Source: Burkholderiales bacterium JOSHI_001
Lineage (GTDB): Bacteria > Pseudomonadota > Gammaproteobacteria > Burkholderiales > Burkholderiaceae_C
NCBI GenBank assembly: GCA_000244995.1
Contig: CM001438.1
Span: 2,132,090-2,196,089 of the forward strand
Length of the DNA stretch: 64,000 nucleotides
Direction of reading: 5' to 3'
Part shown: positions 1 through 7,405 of the stretch, one piece after another
How the letters are laid out: each line of letters begins with the position of its first letter
Position numbering within the stretch: position 1 is the first letter of the stretch
The notes under the pieces: model-generated
What the model saw: only the letters and a program-made list of their open reading frames with translations
What the model was told of the DNA's origin: nothing
Database searches by the model: none
Position numbers and translations under genes: made by a program

Positions 1-41
1 CCGGCCAGCCGTTGGGGCTCGCGTTGAATGAAGGGTTAGGC
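1..41 (-). repeat. attC site, family B, cut by the window start
   Basis: Only the integrase-proximal end is present, ending in GTTAGGC at 35-41. The flanking GCGTTGAATGAAGG is the signature of family B, the attC type otherwise found on the three repeated cassettes. It belongs to the cassette whose body is 42-417. Confidence 0.85.
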
Positions 42-230
42 GACGCTTGCGGTGCCCCGACGAAGCCCCAAGTGTGGCGGCTGGCTGGGACTGGCGCACG
101 ACAGTGCGCATTGGTTGCATTGCTCGCTGCTGGCAAGGAGAACTTGGCTTCCGTGGCGCGACGCCTTGTGGAACTGGCTGATTTGGATCCCGCTAGATGC
201 CAGAGCGTGGGATGAACGGCAACCTTGCAA
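36..230 (-). CDS. possible small cassette protein, unknown
   Basis: This is a 64-residue frame in the last cassette, in cassette orientation. Its TAA stop lies inside the attC R'' box, as in several better supported genes of the array. No Shine-Dalgarno was seen and the composition (Ser, Gln and Cys rich) is not convincing. Bases 71-109 resemble 3968-4007 in another cassette, so part of this frame may be a shared non-coding element. The remainder of the body, 231-417, holds no recognisable gene. Confidence 0.25.
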   Translation of the reverse strand: MQGCRSSHALASSGIQISQFHKASRHGSQVLLASSEQCNQCALSCASPSQPPHLGLRRGTASVA

Positions 231-417
231 GTCCCTGACCTGCGATTGCGCCGATGGTTGATCGATGCCATGTCGTGGCGGAGGCCGCGCTCCTGCGCGG
301 CTCCTGGTGCCGATTGAGGTTGCCTTCGCCTACTCCGGAGGTACCCATTCAGTTCTTGGCTGTTTGCGCGCCTGGTTCGATGGAACTCGGGACGTGGCAT
401 GAGGGGCGCGCTGCGTT

Positions 418-546
418 GCCTAACGTTTGAATTAACGCGGGCCCGACAGCTGGCCGGGCATGACATGACTGCGACGATAGCTGATTTGGCGCAGGCAGGG
501 CAGGCCCGGCCAGCTGTTGGGGCTCGCGTTGAATGAAGGGTTAGGC
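418..546 (-). repeat. attC site, family B
   Basis: Bounded by GCCTAAC (418) and GTTAGGC (540-546). The outer stem is CAGCTGGCCGGGC against GCCCGGCCAGCTG, and the inner stem is CTGCG/CGCAG. It closes repeat cassette copy 1. Confidence 0.93.
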
Positions 547-995
547 ACCGCTGTGCCGAAGCGAGCGTTTGGCCGGGCCTTTGTGGAGCTCGCCTGCGGT
601 GGTTGCTGGGGCGAACTGAACGCCGAAATACCGCTCCTCGACGGTGCCAGCAAGCCGCGTGACCGAAAGCCGCCTCGGGCATGGGCTGCGAAGCAGCCGA
701 TGCAGTAGGGAAGGCTGGTTGGCACAACGGGCCAAGAAGCCGCACGGCCTTGCCAAAAGTGGCCGAAGCGTGCGGTGTTGCAACTTGCGGCTTGGTGTTT
801 GGCAACTTCTCTTCTTGCCAAGATCTCGGTACCAATGTCCGCGCTAAACCAGGACTGATGCATTCCTTGCGCCTTGGCTGCGGCTGGCCGCCACTTCCTC
901 GTGCCATTTGAGCCGTCCGTGTTCTCGGAGGTGACCCGCACTCTCCTTGCGTTGGTGGCATTGCGATGCGGACTAGGCATGCTGGCTTTTGCGGT
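547..995 (-). repeat. repeat cassette body, copy 1
   Basis: One of three homologous cassette bodies (also 5157-5606 and 6279-6727), each carrying a family B attC. By eye the copies are about 85 percent identical, with one length difference in 450 bases. The central block around 676-735 is nearly invariant. An uninterrupted minus frame starts at 980, at the same place as in the other copies, but reads through the attC to 432. Substitutions do not cluster at third codon positions in that frame, so coding is doubtful and a structured RNA or non-coding element is possible. Confidence 0.8.
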
Positions 996-1124
996 GCCTA
1001 ACGTTCGAGGTAAGGCGGGCCCTACAGCGGAGCGTGTAAGGCCCGGCAGGGACGATGATAACTTTGGCCCAGCCGGGCCTTACGCGCGCAGCTGTTGGGG
1101 CTCGCCTTGACCGAGGGGTTAGGC
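996..1124 (-). repeat. attC site, family A
   Basis: GCCTAAC at 996 and GTTAGGC at 1118-1124. The terminal stem TAAGGCCCGGC pairs with GCCGGGCCTTA around the loop ACGATGATAACTTTGG. Confidence 0.95.
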
Positions 1125-1562
1125 CGCACCCGTGCGACGCCAAAGAGGGTGCGGAACGTTCAATTCGACTGCTGAAGCTGCCGCGGAGTACTGTTCTCGG
1201 GAGACCTGTGATCGCGAGTTGGGAGACGACGAATCCTTGCTCTCCGGTATTGCAAGAGCTGCGAGCGCTGCGGCAACCAATGAAAGGGCTTCAAGCGGAG
1301 CGGCAGCCGAGGCGCCAGACTCAAGCATTAGCCGCGCCCCGAGGTTAGAAACCGAAAATTTCTCGTCGTCGTATGTTGCTGCCTCAATCGATTCGAGCAC
1401 AAGCAACCCTTCGCAAACTTCCGAGTAGTTCGGGATAGCGTGGTTGATAGAGTCTGCTGCTCGAAGCACGGCTTTGAGCGGCGCACCGGCCCCTTGTGCT
1501 GCGGCGCGCTCAATGGCGAGCAGGAGCCAGGCGGCTGATTGTGAGGGGCTTCGCTGCGGCAT
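1119..1562 (-). CDS. integron cassette protein, unknown (147 aa)
   Basis: Not recognised as a named family. The 147-residue product is predicted soluble, with a helical N-terminal half (IERAAAQG, LRAADSINHAIP) and a region around residues 45-75 (SEVCEGLLVLESIEAATYDD...) that resembles the helix-then-strand layout of small winged-helix proteins; this is inference only. The C-terminal third is Ala/Ser rich. ATG at 1562 is the first start after the upstream attC at 1584. The TAA stop (1119-1121) is part of the attC R'' box. No clear Shine-Dalgarno precedes the start, so expression may depend on transcription and coupling from attI. Confidence 0.7.
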   Translation of the reverse strand: MPQRSPSQSAAWLLLAIERAAAQGAGAPLKAVLRAADSINHAIPNYSEVCEGLLVLESIEAATYDDEKFSVSNLGARLMLESGASAAAPLEALSLVAAALAALAIPESKDSSSPNSRSQVSREQYSAAASAVELNVPHPLWRRTGAA

Positions 1563-1583
1563 TACGGACTGAATTTCTGTGCG

Positions 1584-1712
1584 GCCTAACGTTCGAGGTA
1601 AGGCGGGCCCTACAGCGGAGCGTGTAAGCCCCGCGCAGGACGATGTTGAATTTGGCCTGCGCGGGGCTTGCACGCGCAGCTGTTGGGACTCGCCTTGACC
1701 GAGGGGTTAGGC
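1584..1712 (-). repeat. attC site, family A
   Basis: GCCTAAC 1584-1590, GTTAGGC 1706-1712. The terminal stem is a perfect 14-pair helix ending GCGCAGG/CCTGCGC. The loop differs slightly from the others (ATGTTGAATTTGG). Confidence 0.95.
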
Positions 1713-2273
1713 GCCCGACTTTCTACGCCGAACTTGAAGTGCGACGAGGGCTGTTAAGCCACCCAAGAGGAGAGTCGGTGTAGTCGGCTCTGAAATCGGC
1801 GCAAGGGTGAGTGCGACATTGAGAAAGGAACCAGCAGAAACCGCAACGTTTGACACTTCAATCGAAACGGTCGACGAGGTAAACGAGATCCGTGTAGGAG
1901 TGATCGTGCTTGAACTGCCCAACTTCGCATCAGCAATGAACGGAGCTCCAGAGAACGAGAAGATTAAGCCATTGAAATCGCCCGCTCTTGTGATTTCCGG
2001 GTACACGGTTGTCAACTTGATACTGGTTTCAGAGATATCAATGATTCCGTTGTCCCAACGTTCACTAAACGCTGGGAAGACAAATGTGTTGTTAGGAAAC
2101 TCAATTGCACTTCCGACAAGTGCACTCGGTCGATCTGACACTAAGTTTGGCGGTAGCGTGCAGCAGTAGAGGCCTGCTGTTACGGTGCTTCCGTATAGGG
2201 ATGGTTGTGCAAATACCACTGCCGCAGATCCCAGTAGGAATGCGGAGACGGCAATGTATCTGTAGCCTCTCAT
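1707..2273 (-). CDS. PEP-CTERM sorting domain cassette protein
   Basis: An exported 188-residue protein. The first 22 residues form a signal peptide (MRGYRYIAVSAFLLGSAAVVFA). The body is a Thr/Ser-rich beta-type domain. The C-terminus has the PEP-CTERM layout: an SEPTTPT motif, a hydrophobic helix (LLLGGLTALVAL) and a basic tail (RRRK). In this family the tripartite tail is recognised by exosortase and the protein is processed and sent to the surface or exopolysaccharide; no exosortase is in the window. GGGGGAAG lies 5-12 bases before ATG 2273. The stop is the TAA of the attC R'' box. It is the second PEP-CTERM gene in this array, but its sequence is unlike that of the first. About 120 bases of leader (2274-2392) hold nothing recognised. 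Confidence 0.85.
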   Translation of the reverse strand: MRGYRYIAVSAFLLGSAAVVFAQPSLYGSTVTAGLYCCTLPPNLVSDRPSALVGSAIEFPNNTFVFPAFSERWDNGIIDISETSIKLTTVYPEITRAGDFNGLIFSFSGAPFIADAKLGSSSTITPTRISFTSSTVSIEVSNVAVSAGSFLNVALTLAPISEPTTPTLLLGGLTALVALQVRRRKSGA

Positions 2274-2392
2274 AGTCTTCCCCCTTGAGGTATGTCAACG
2301 AGAAGTGAGTGTCTTAGAACTGCAATTCTGATCCTTGGTGCCGCATCTTGCAATTGCCCCGCGGATGCAATGACCGACAGGCCTTCTCGGGC

Positions 2393-2521
2393 GCCTAACG
2401 TTCGAGGTAAGGCGGGACCTACAGCGGAGCGCGTAAGGCCCGGCAGGGACGATGAACATTTTGGCCCAGCCGGGCCTTACGTGCGCAGCTGTTGGGGCTC
2501 GCCTTGACCGAGGGGTTAGGC
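2393..2521 (-). repeat. attC site, family A
   Basis: GCCTAAC 2393-2399, GTTAGGC 2515-2521. The stem is of the CCGGCAGGG/CCCAGCCGG subtype; the loop has a local change (GATGAACATTTTGG). Confidence 0.95.
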
Positions 2522-2522
2522 A

Positions 2523-3032
2523 TCACCGTGCCCGCGGGATGACACGAGCGAGCCACGAGAAGTACAGCACTTGCCAAAGCAGCGCAGCGAGGAACGTCCA
2601 GAGCCACTCGAAACTACCGCCTATCGCTGCCAGATTGTGTGCGAGAGCCAAATGGTCGAACCTGTACGCAGAGACAGCACCGTATCGAAACGCACTGACA
2701 ACGGCCCAGTACACGAGCCATACGATGACTGTAGACCAGAACCATACCCCGAACGAGAGGCAGTTGAAGAGGGCGGCAAAAGAACTGTTCTTCTCTCCAC
2801 CCGCTGCGTGGTAGACCTTTGAAAAGCCAACGAGTGTTGCGGCCACGACGCTGAGGAATTCGATCAAGCTCAGGAGTGTCCAGGGTGGGTTGGCCCAAGT
2901 AAATGCCCCGTAGAAGACAACTGAGCCAAAGACCAGGTTGCCCAGCATCAGATAGGCGACTTCTTCGTTGGAAACACCCCCAGCGACAAAGCGCTTTGCT
3001 AGCTTGCGGGGTAGGAACCAGTCGCGGCGCAT
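2523..3032 (-). CDS. multi-pass membrane cassette protein, unknown
   Basis: A 169-residue integral membrane protein with about four hydrophobic segments: near residues 25-45 (YLMLGNLVFGSVVFYGAF), 52-70 (LLSLIEFLSVVAATLVGF), 88-110 (FGVWFWSTVIVWLVYWAVVS) and 135-158 (WLWTFLAALLWQVLYFSWL). The N-terminus is short and basic (MRRDWFLPRKLAKR), suggesting a cytoplasmic N-terminus. The start chosen is the ATG at 3032, because longer frames run back into the attC at 3045. The TGA stop lies one base outside the downstream attC. No family recognised. Aromatic-rich membrane proteins of this kind are common cassette cargo. Confidence 0.75.
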   Translation of the reverse strand: MRRDWFLPRKLAKRFVAGGVSNEEVAYLMLGNLVFGSVVFYGAFTWANPPWTLLSLIEFLSVVAATLVGFSKVYHAAGGEKNSSFAALFNCLSFGVWFWSTVIVWLVYWAVVSAFRYGAVSAYRFDHLALAHNLAAIGGSFEWLWTFLAALLWQVLYFSWLARVIPRAR

Positions 3033-3044
3033 AGGTGCTGTGAT

Positions 3045-3173
3045 GCCTAACGTTCGAGGTAAGGCGGGCCCTACAGCGGAGCGTGTAAGCCCCGCGCAGG
3101 ACGATGATGATTCTGGCCTGCGCGGGGCTTGCACGCGCAGCTGTTGGGGCTCGCCTTGACCGAGGGGTTAGGC
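3045..3173 (-). repeat. attC site, family A
   Basis: GCCTAAC 3045-3051, GTTAGGC 3167-3173. The stem is of the GCGCAGG/CCTGCGC subtype; the loop has GATGATGATTCTGG. Confidence 0.95.
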
Positions 3174-3803
3174 GTCTCGTGCGATTGACTGCCATTGCTC
3201 ATTGCTGATGACTCGTGATTGGCGAACAGGAATGTCATTGCAACCTGGAAGTTCGTTGATGCAGGCACGAGTTGTCTCGAACAGGGACTCAGGGAGCCAG
3301 GGATTTATGACGACTGCGCGCACAGCGCTTAGGTCCAGTTCCAAAGTACTGTAGTGTTCGCTTTCTGACTTGGATGAGTAAACGATTCTGTACTCCTTCT
3401 CATCGCGGTAGGCCCAAGACTTAACGAATGGAAGGTCACCTGCCCTTATCGGGCGACCTTCAAACCAAGCTGGTCTCCTGTAGATGATTCGTTTGTGGTT
3501 GAAGCTGGTGCCATTGACGCTTGCCAGGAGCGCAGCCTTGTGGAATTCCACGCAAACGCCGGCGGCGCCAGGTGCAAAGATCTTCCAGTGATGGAATGTT
3601 TCTGAGGCCTGTGAGAAGCATAGGGCGCGCACGGTACCAAGGCTGGCCAGCCTTGCGTACTCTCGCATGAAGACTCGATCATTTTGGTCTTCCCAACTGT
3701 CTGGACTGAGAAGTAACAGTCGTCGCGTTCTGAGTAAATCAAGCAATGCCGGCAGGTGGGTATACCGCTTTAGCAGAGTTGCACGAATGGTTTTGGATGG
3801 CAT
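3168..3803 (-). CDS. DUF2971 family cassette protein
   Basis: A 211-residue soluble protein with the DUF2971 layout. An N-terminal segment has LLRTRRLLLLSPDSWEDQND (residues about 23-42), a central CFSQASETFHHWKIFAPGAA segment is followed by GVCVEFHK, and a later KSWAYRDEKEYRIVY block is typical of this family. The biochemical function is unknown. Family members occur in accessory regions and their role is not established. ATG 3803 is only about 14 bases after the cassette boundary, leaving only the AGG of the attC end as a possible ribosome contact. The stop TAA belongs to the attC R'' box. Confidence 0.85.
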   Translation of the reverse strand: MPSKTIRATLLKRYTHLPALLDLLRTRRLLLLSPDSWEDQNDRVFMREYARLASLGTVRALCFSQASETFHHWKIFAPGAAGVCVEFHKAALLASVNGTSFNHKRIIYRRPAWFEGRPIRAGDLPFVKSWAYRDEKEYRIVYSSKSESEHYSTLELDLSAVRAVVINPWLPESLFETTRACINELPGCNDIPVRQSRVISNEQWQSIARDA

Positions 3804-3810
3804 TCGAGAC

Positions 3811-3939
3811 GCCTAACGTTCGAGGTAAGGCGGGCCCTACAGCGGAGCGTGTAAGGCCCGGAGCGGACGATGATAACTTTGGCCGTTCCGGGCCTTGCAC
3901 GCGCAGCTGTTGGGGCTCGCCTTGACCGAGGGGTTAGGC
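3811..3939 (-). repeat. attC site, family A
   Basis: GCCTAAC 3811-3817, GTTAGGC 3933-3939. The stem is of the CCGGAGCGG/CCGTTCCGG subtype, with one G-T wobble. Confidence 0.95.
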
Positions 3940-4027
3940 AACGCTCGCGGTGCAAGACCGAAGGCCCGGTGTGGCGGCTGGCTGGGCCTGGTGCACGCCA
4001 GTGCGCTATTGATACCTGGCGCGCTGA

Positions 4028-4163
4028 ACATAACCCTACTTACGACATGCAATGCGCGACCGCGCGGTGATGTGAACTTTGGGGGCAGTTTGGGCATTGG
4101 TAGGGGTGGTTTCCCCCGTTCCGGGTGTATGCGCTTAGGCATCGGACCGCGTTGAATGAGGGC
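4028..4163 (-). repeat. possible decayed attC inside a composite cassette
   Basis: The stretch keeps attC-like pieces in the right order: ATAACC near 4031, a loop-like TGATGTGAACTTTGG at 4068-4082, CCGTTCCGGG near 4119-4128, and GCGTTGAATGAGGG near 4150-4163, which closely matches the family B right end. The terminal GTTAGGC is gone and an insertion separates loop and stem. Inference: two cassettes became one when this site decayed. The body 3940-4027 holds no convincing gene. Confidence 0.35.
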
Positions 4164-4446
4164 AAGACATCTCCCTGTTCCAGAAAGCCTGAAGCGGGGA
4201 GATGTCGCACTTGGATGCGGGGTGTATATGAACGGCCAATGCTCTCTTGGGACCATGGACAGTTTGTCGCATGTGCTGCGGTTCACGTCGTTGTTTAACC
4301 CGGGACGCTACGTCTTGGTGCCCTGCGACAAGGCCGGGCACGTTGATATCGATTCACTTGGCGAGAGGCTCCGTCTGACCTACCTTGGCGCCAGAGCGAT
4401 GATAGGGCGCGAGTACGCCTATCCGGTTGTCGAAATTGCGCACTAG
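4156..4446 (+). CDS. small protein encoded against the cassette direction
   Basis: A 96-residue frame on the plus strand, opposite to all other supported cassette genes. Its composition is protein-like and balanced, with segments such as NPGRYVLVPCDKAGHVDIDS and LTYLGARAMIGREYAYPVVE near the C-terminus. No family recognised. The start is uncertain: ATG 4156 gives the full frame but has no Shine-Dalgarno, while ATG 4228, with GGGG a few bases before it, gives 72 residues. A perfect 10-base inverted repeat (4166-4206) lies between the two starts. Being backwards, it cannot be read from an attI promoter and would need its own. It could be a spurious frame, but no minus-strand frame here is more convincing. 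Confidence 0.5.
   Translation: MRARHLPVPESLKRGDVALGCGVYMNGQCSLGTMDSLSHVLRFTSLFNPGRYVLVPCDKAGHVDIDSLGERLRLTYLGARAMIGREYAYPVVEIAH
4166..4206. repeat. 10-base inverted repeat in the composite cassette
   Basis: GACATCTCCC (4166-4175) and GGGAGATGTC (4197-4206) are perfect complements around a 21-base loop. No run of T follows on either strand, so a simple terminator is unlikely. It lies just before the alternative start of the plus-strand gene and could be an operator or an RNA hairpin. Confidence 0.6.
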
Positions 4447-4478
4447 ACGGATAGCCTTCGCGGTACTGCATTTGCGTT

Positions 4479-4607
4479 GCCTAACGTTCGAGGTAAGGCG
4501 GGCCCTACAGCGGAGCGTGTAAGCCCCGCGCAGGACGATGATGAATTTGGCCTGCGCGGGGCTTGCACGCGCAGCTGTTGGGGCTCGCCTTGACCGAGGG
4601 GTTAGGC
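4479..4607 (-). repeat. attC site, family A
   Basis: GCCTAAC 4479-4485, GTTAGGC 4601-4607. The stem is of the GCGCAGG/CCTGCGC subtype with loop GATGATGAATTTGG. Confidence 0.95.
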
Positions 4608-4808
4608 GTCAACTCTGAGGACAGGAAGTGCATATGGCAGGGTCAACGACTTGAACCTGAGAAGCTCATCCCTCATTGGCCCTGATAGGCGACACAGCAG
4701 GACAGAGTGTCCGATGATTGTGCTCTCTGTCATGCTGATTAGGCGGGCATAGTGAAACTTCTGGCTGCCCACCGTGGTTTGGTGGAGGGTCACCTTGGTC
4801 GTTCCCAT
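4602..4808 (-). CDS. small cassette protein, unknown (68 aa)
   Basis: A 68-residue product beginning MGTTKVTLHQTTVGSQKFHY. The start at 4808 is supported by GGAG about six bases upstream. The stop TAA is within the attC R'' box, as in other genes of the array. The product is a mixed beta/alpha sequence without a signal peptide or membrane segment; no family recognised. The upstream part of the cassette (4809-5027) is open in other frames but shows no better supported gene, so this cassette has a long leader of about 220 bases. Confidence 0.6.
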   Translation of the reverse strand: MGTTKVTLHQTTVGSQKFHYARLISMTESTIIGHSVLLCRLSGPMRDELLRFKSLTLPYALPVLRVDA

Positions 4809-5027
4809 TCTTGCTCCAATCTGGGTTCTCTGCACGGGATGTGCAGTTCGAGTTGGAACTGTCCGTCAACTCTTCGAAGGCAGGTGCACCCCCTGTCATA
4901 GCCTTGAAAGGTGAGCGCCTTTGCGTCTTTGCGTCGGCTGTTGGCCAGTGACCCTGGCTTGGTCTGTCTCTTTGCATGCATGTGGTATTCGCTCGCGGTG
5001 ACAGACAAGAGCGATTGCGAACTTGAC

Positions 5028-5156
5028 GCCTAACGTTTGAATTAACGCGGGCCCGACAGCTGGCCGGGCATGACCTGGATGGGACGATAACCGAAGTGGC
5101 CCAGGAAGGGCAGGCCCGGCCAGCTGTTGGGGCTCGCGTTGAATGAAGGGTTAGGC
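5028..5156 (-). repeat. attC site, family B
   Basis: GCCTAAC 5028-5034, GTTAGGC 5150-5156. The outer stem CAGCTGGCCGGGC is conserved with the other family B sites. The inner part differs (GGATGGG against CCCAGG). Confidence 0.94.
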
Positions 5157-5606
5157 ACCGCTCTTGCCGAAGCGAGCGTTTGGCCGGGCCTTTGTGGAAC
5201 TCGCCTGCGGTGGTTGCCGGGGCGAGCAGAACGCCGAAGTAGCGCCCCGCGGCCGTGCCAGCCAGCCGAATGGCCGAGAACCGCCTCGGGCATGGGCTGC
5301 GCAGCAGCCGATGCAGTAGGGAAGGCTGGTTGGCACAACGTGCCAAGCAGCCGCGCGGCCTTGCAGAACTTGGCCGAAGCGCGCGGTGGTGAACCCTGCG
5401 GCTTGGTGTTTGGCAATTTCTCTTCTTGCAAGAGTCTCGGTGCCAATATCCCTGCTCAGGCCGGCCTGATGCCCGCCTTGCGAATTGGCTGCGGCTTGCC
5501 GCGGCTTCTTCTTGCAATTCGCGCCGGTCGTGTTCTCGGAGGTGCCCAGCATTTTCCTTGCGGTGGTGGCATTGCGATGCGGCTTAGGCATGCTGGTTTT
5601 CGCGGT
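5157..5606 (-). repeat. repeat cassette body, copy 2
   Basis: Homologous to 547-995 and 6279-6727. Here the minus frame from ATG 5591 (MPKPHRNATTARKM...) ends after 146 codons at the TAA of its attC (5151-5153), as a real cassette gene would; a single extra base near the attC distinguishes this copy. Compared with copy 3, changes fall at all three codon positions, with the second the most frequent. Purifying selection on this frame is therefore not seen. Confidence 0.8.
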
Positions 5607-5735
5607 GCCTAACGTTCGAGGTAAGGCGGGCCCTACAGCGGAGCGCGTAAGGCCCGGCAGGGACGATGATAACTTTGGCCCAGCCGGGCCTTACGCGCGC
5701 AGCTGTTGGGGCTCGCCTTGACCGAGGGGTTAGGC
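5607..5735 (-). repeat. attC site, family A
   Basis: GCCTAAC 5607-5613, GTTAGGC 5729-5735. The stem is of the CCGGCAGGG/CCCAGCCGG subtype, flanked by GCGCGTAAGG/CCTTACGCGC. Confidence 0.95.
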
Positions 5736-5772
5736 CACGCTGCATTGCGCTGACGTTGCATGCGAGCCATGC

Positions 5773-6141
5773 CTATTGAACCAGTACACCACCGAAGGCG
5801 ATACGACCTTTGCCTGGTGGAGCGTATTCGACGTGAACTAGGCTCGTGTCTCGACGGAGCACCGAGGCGACGGCATGTGCAACTTGTGTCGCCTGAGTTG
5901 CCATTGCTTCTCCTTCAGGCAGGTTGGCCAGCAAGAGTGTGACGAAGACTGGCAGTTCCTGCTGAGTGGCTCCTGATTCATTCTCGGCATAGTGCGCGGC
6001 TGCCAGAGTTGAAATGCGAACCCAGGTTCGACCAGGTGGAGTGTTGAACACCTTGCCAAGTGTGTCCGCGATTGCCTGCGCTGTGCCTAAAGGCGGGGGC
6101 AGTGCATCTGGCACGACAAGTTGAACGTCAACGATTGGCAT
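5773..6141 (-). CDS. tautomerase superfamily cassette protein
   Basis: A 122-residue protein starting MPIVDVQLV. Tautomerase (4-OT/MIF) enzymes use the amino-terminal proline exposed after Met removal as the catalytic base; Pro2 followed by a beta strand is present here. Residues 20-35 (TAQAIADTLGKVFN) fit the first helix, and the RTWVRISTL and LPVFVTLLLANLPEG strands follow. The length is closer to MIF/CHMI-type subunits than to the 62-residue 4-OT. The substrate is unknown. ATG 6141 is only about 15 bases inside the cassette; the only ribosome-like contact is the AGG of TTAGGC at the boundary. The longer upstream frame is attC translation. The stop lies just before the attC. Confidence 0.8.
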   Translation of the reverse strand: MPIVDVQLVVPDALPPPLGTAQAIADTLGKVFNTPPGRTWVRISTLAAAHYAENESGATQQELPVFVTLLLANLPEGEAMATQATQVAHAVASVLRRDTSLVHVEYAPPGKGRIAFGGVLVQ

Positions 6142-6149
6142 TTTGCGTG

Positions 6150-6278
6150 GCCTAACGTTTGAATTAACGCGGGCCCGACAGCTGGCCGGGCATGAACTGC
6201 CTGCGACGATAGCCGATTTGGCGCAGGCAGGGCAGGCCCGGCCAGCTGTTGGGGCTCGCGTTGAATGAAGGGTTAGGC
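6150..6278 (-). repeat. attC site, family B
   Basis: GCCTAAC 6150-6156, GTTAGGC 6272-6278. The inner stem CTGCCTGCG/CGCAGGCAG is longer than in the site at 418. Confidence 0.94.
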
Positions 6279-6727
6279 ACCGCCTGGCCGAAGCGAACGT
6301 TTGGCCGGGCCTTTGTGGAACTCGCCTGCGGTGACTGCCGGGGCGAACTGGTCGCCGAAGTGCCGCCCCGCGGCCGTGCCAGCCAGCCGCATGGCCGGAA
6401 CCCGCCTCGGGCATGGGCTGCGAAGCAGCCGATGCAGTAGGGAAGGCTGGTTGGCACAACGGGCCAAGCAGCCGCACGGCCTTGCCGAATGTGGCCGATG
6501 CGCGCGGTGCTGCAACTTGCGGTTTGGTGTTTGGCAATTCCTCTTCTTGCAAGAGTCTCGGTGCCACTGCCCGTGCTAAGGCCGGACTCATGCATGCCGT
6601 GCGCATTTGCTGCGGCTTGCCGCAGCTTCCTCTTGCCATTTGCGCCGACCATGTTCTCGGAAGTGGCCAGCATTTCCCTTGCGGTGGTGGCATTGCGATG
6701 CAGCCTGGGCATGCTTGTTTTCGCGGT
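6279..6727 (-). repeat. repeat cassette body, copy 3
   Basis: Homologous to 547-995 and 5157-5606. The minus frame starts at ATG 6712 (MPRLHRNATTAREM...) and reads into the attC to 6164 without a stop. Plus-strand frames are also open (6301-6579) but are broken in copy 2. The block around 6405-6470 is almost identical in all copies. Confidence 0.8.
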
Positions 6728-6856
6728 GCCTAACGTTCGAGGTAAGGCGGGCCCTACAGCGGAGCGTGTAAGGCCCGGATGGGACGATGATAACTTTGGC
6801 CCAGCCGGGCCTTGCACGCGCAGCTGTTGGGGCTCGCCTTGACCGAGGGGTTAGGC
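6728..6856 (-). repeat. attC site, family A
   Basis: GCCTAAC 6728-6734, GTTAGGC 6850-6856. The stem GGATGGG/CCCAGCC has one mismatch, the least perfect terminal stem in the array. Confidence 0.94.
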
Positions 6857-7384
6857 CGCAGTTCTCCAAGTGCCGCCTCCAAAGCCAGTTCGTGGCCGTA
6901 GGCGCAGCGGTACTTTTGACTTGTGGTTCTTTCCCCCAAGGTCCGAGTAAGTGATCTCAATCTCGATTTCGCTTCCATAGTTGAGCCACCTCTGGCTAGG
7001 GTTGGTCGCGGCTAGACCAAATGAAGTGACAAGTTCCTCTTCAGCGTGGAGAACCGCGATCTTGCTCTCATCGCTGAAGACTACTTGAATCATCTCTCTA
7101 CGCTGCACATCTGCCTCGGGCTCGAGCAATTCCTGTATTGCGCGTTCTGACGCAGAGAGGCGAACAGCAGTCGCAGGACGAGTCCCAGAATTCTTTACGT
7201 GCAAGTTGAAGATGGTCAGACCTTCCGATGAGCTGTACTCGTCAACGAATGCCGTGACTACTGGTCGGTTCGAGTCGGCCCAGTTCTTTCGCGTGATCGC
7301 CACAGCGCTAGCCGAAATGAGAGCGCCGACCGCTGCGACGCCTGCAGTGAATGCGGTGATGATTGTGCTGATTTCTGGTGCCAT
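6851..7384 (-). CDS. membrane-anchored cassette protein, unknown
   Basis: A 177-residue protein. Residues 5-30 form one hydrophobic helix (IITAFTAGVAAVGALISASAVAIT), followed by RKNWADSNRP and a beta-rich domain with a FNLHVKNSGTRPATAV segment like the Ig-type fold of many small phage and cassette proteins. It probably sits in the inner membrane with the domain on one side; topology is not settled. There is no Shine-Dalgarno before ATG 7384. The TAA stop is in the attC R'' box. No named family recognised. Confidence 0.72.
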   Translation of the reverse strand: MAPEISTIITAFTAGVAAVGALISASAVAITRKNWADSNRPVVTAFVDEYSSSEGLTIFNLHVKNSGTRPATAVRLSASERAIQELLEPEADVQRREMIQVVFSDESKIAVLHAEEELVTSFGLAATNPSQRWLNYGSEIEIEITYSDLGGKNHKSKVPLRLRPRTGFGGGTWRTAA

Positions 7385-7405
7385 AGAAAAAGTATTGACT
7401 CTGCG

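Noticed and set aside
2523-3134. Frames that extend into the attC sites and encode RSAVGPALPRTLG or NPSVKASPNS segments
   Set aside because: These peptides are translations of the attC repeat in different frames and recur at every site; real starts and stops lie inside the cassettes.
4790-5008. 72-codon minus frame upstream of the 68-residue cassette protein
   Set aside because: No Shine-Dalgarno, overlaps a better supported gene and has no protein-like features.
6301-6579. Plus-strand frame of 92 codons in repeat cassette copy 3
   Set aside because: Partly kept in copy 1 but interrupted by a TGA in copy 2 and oriented against the attC, although substitutions lean slightly toward its third positions.
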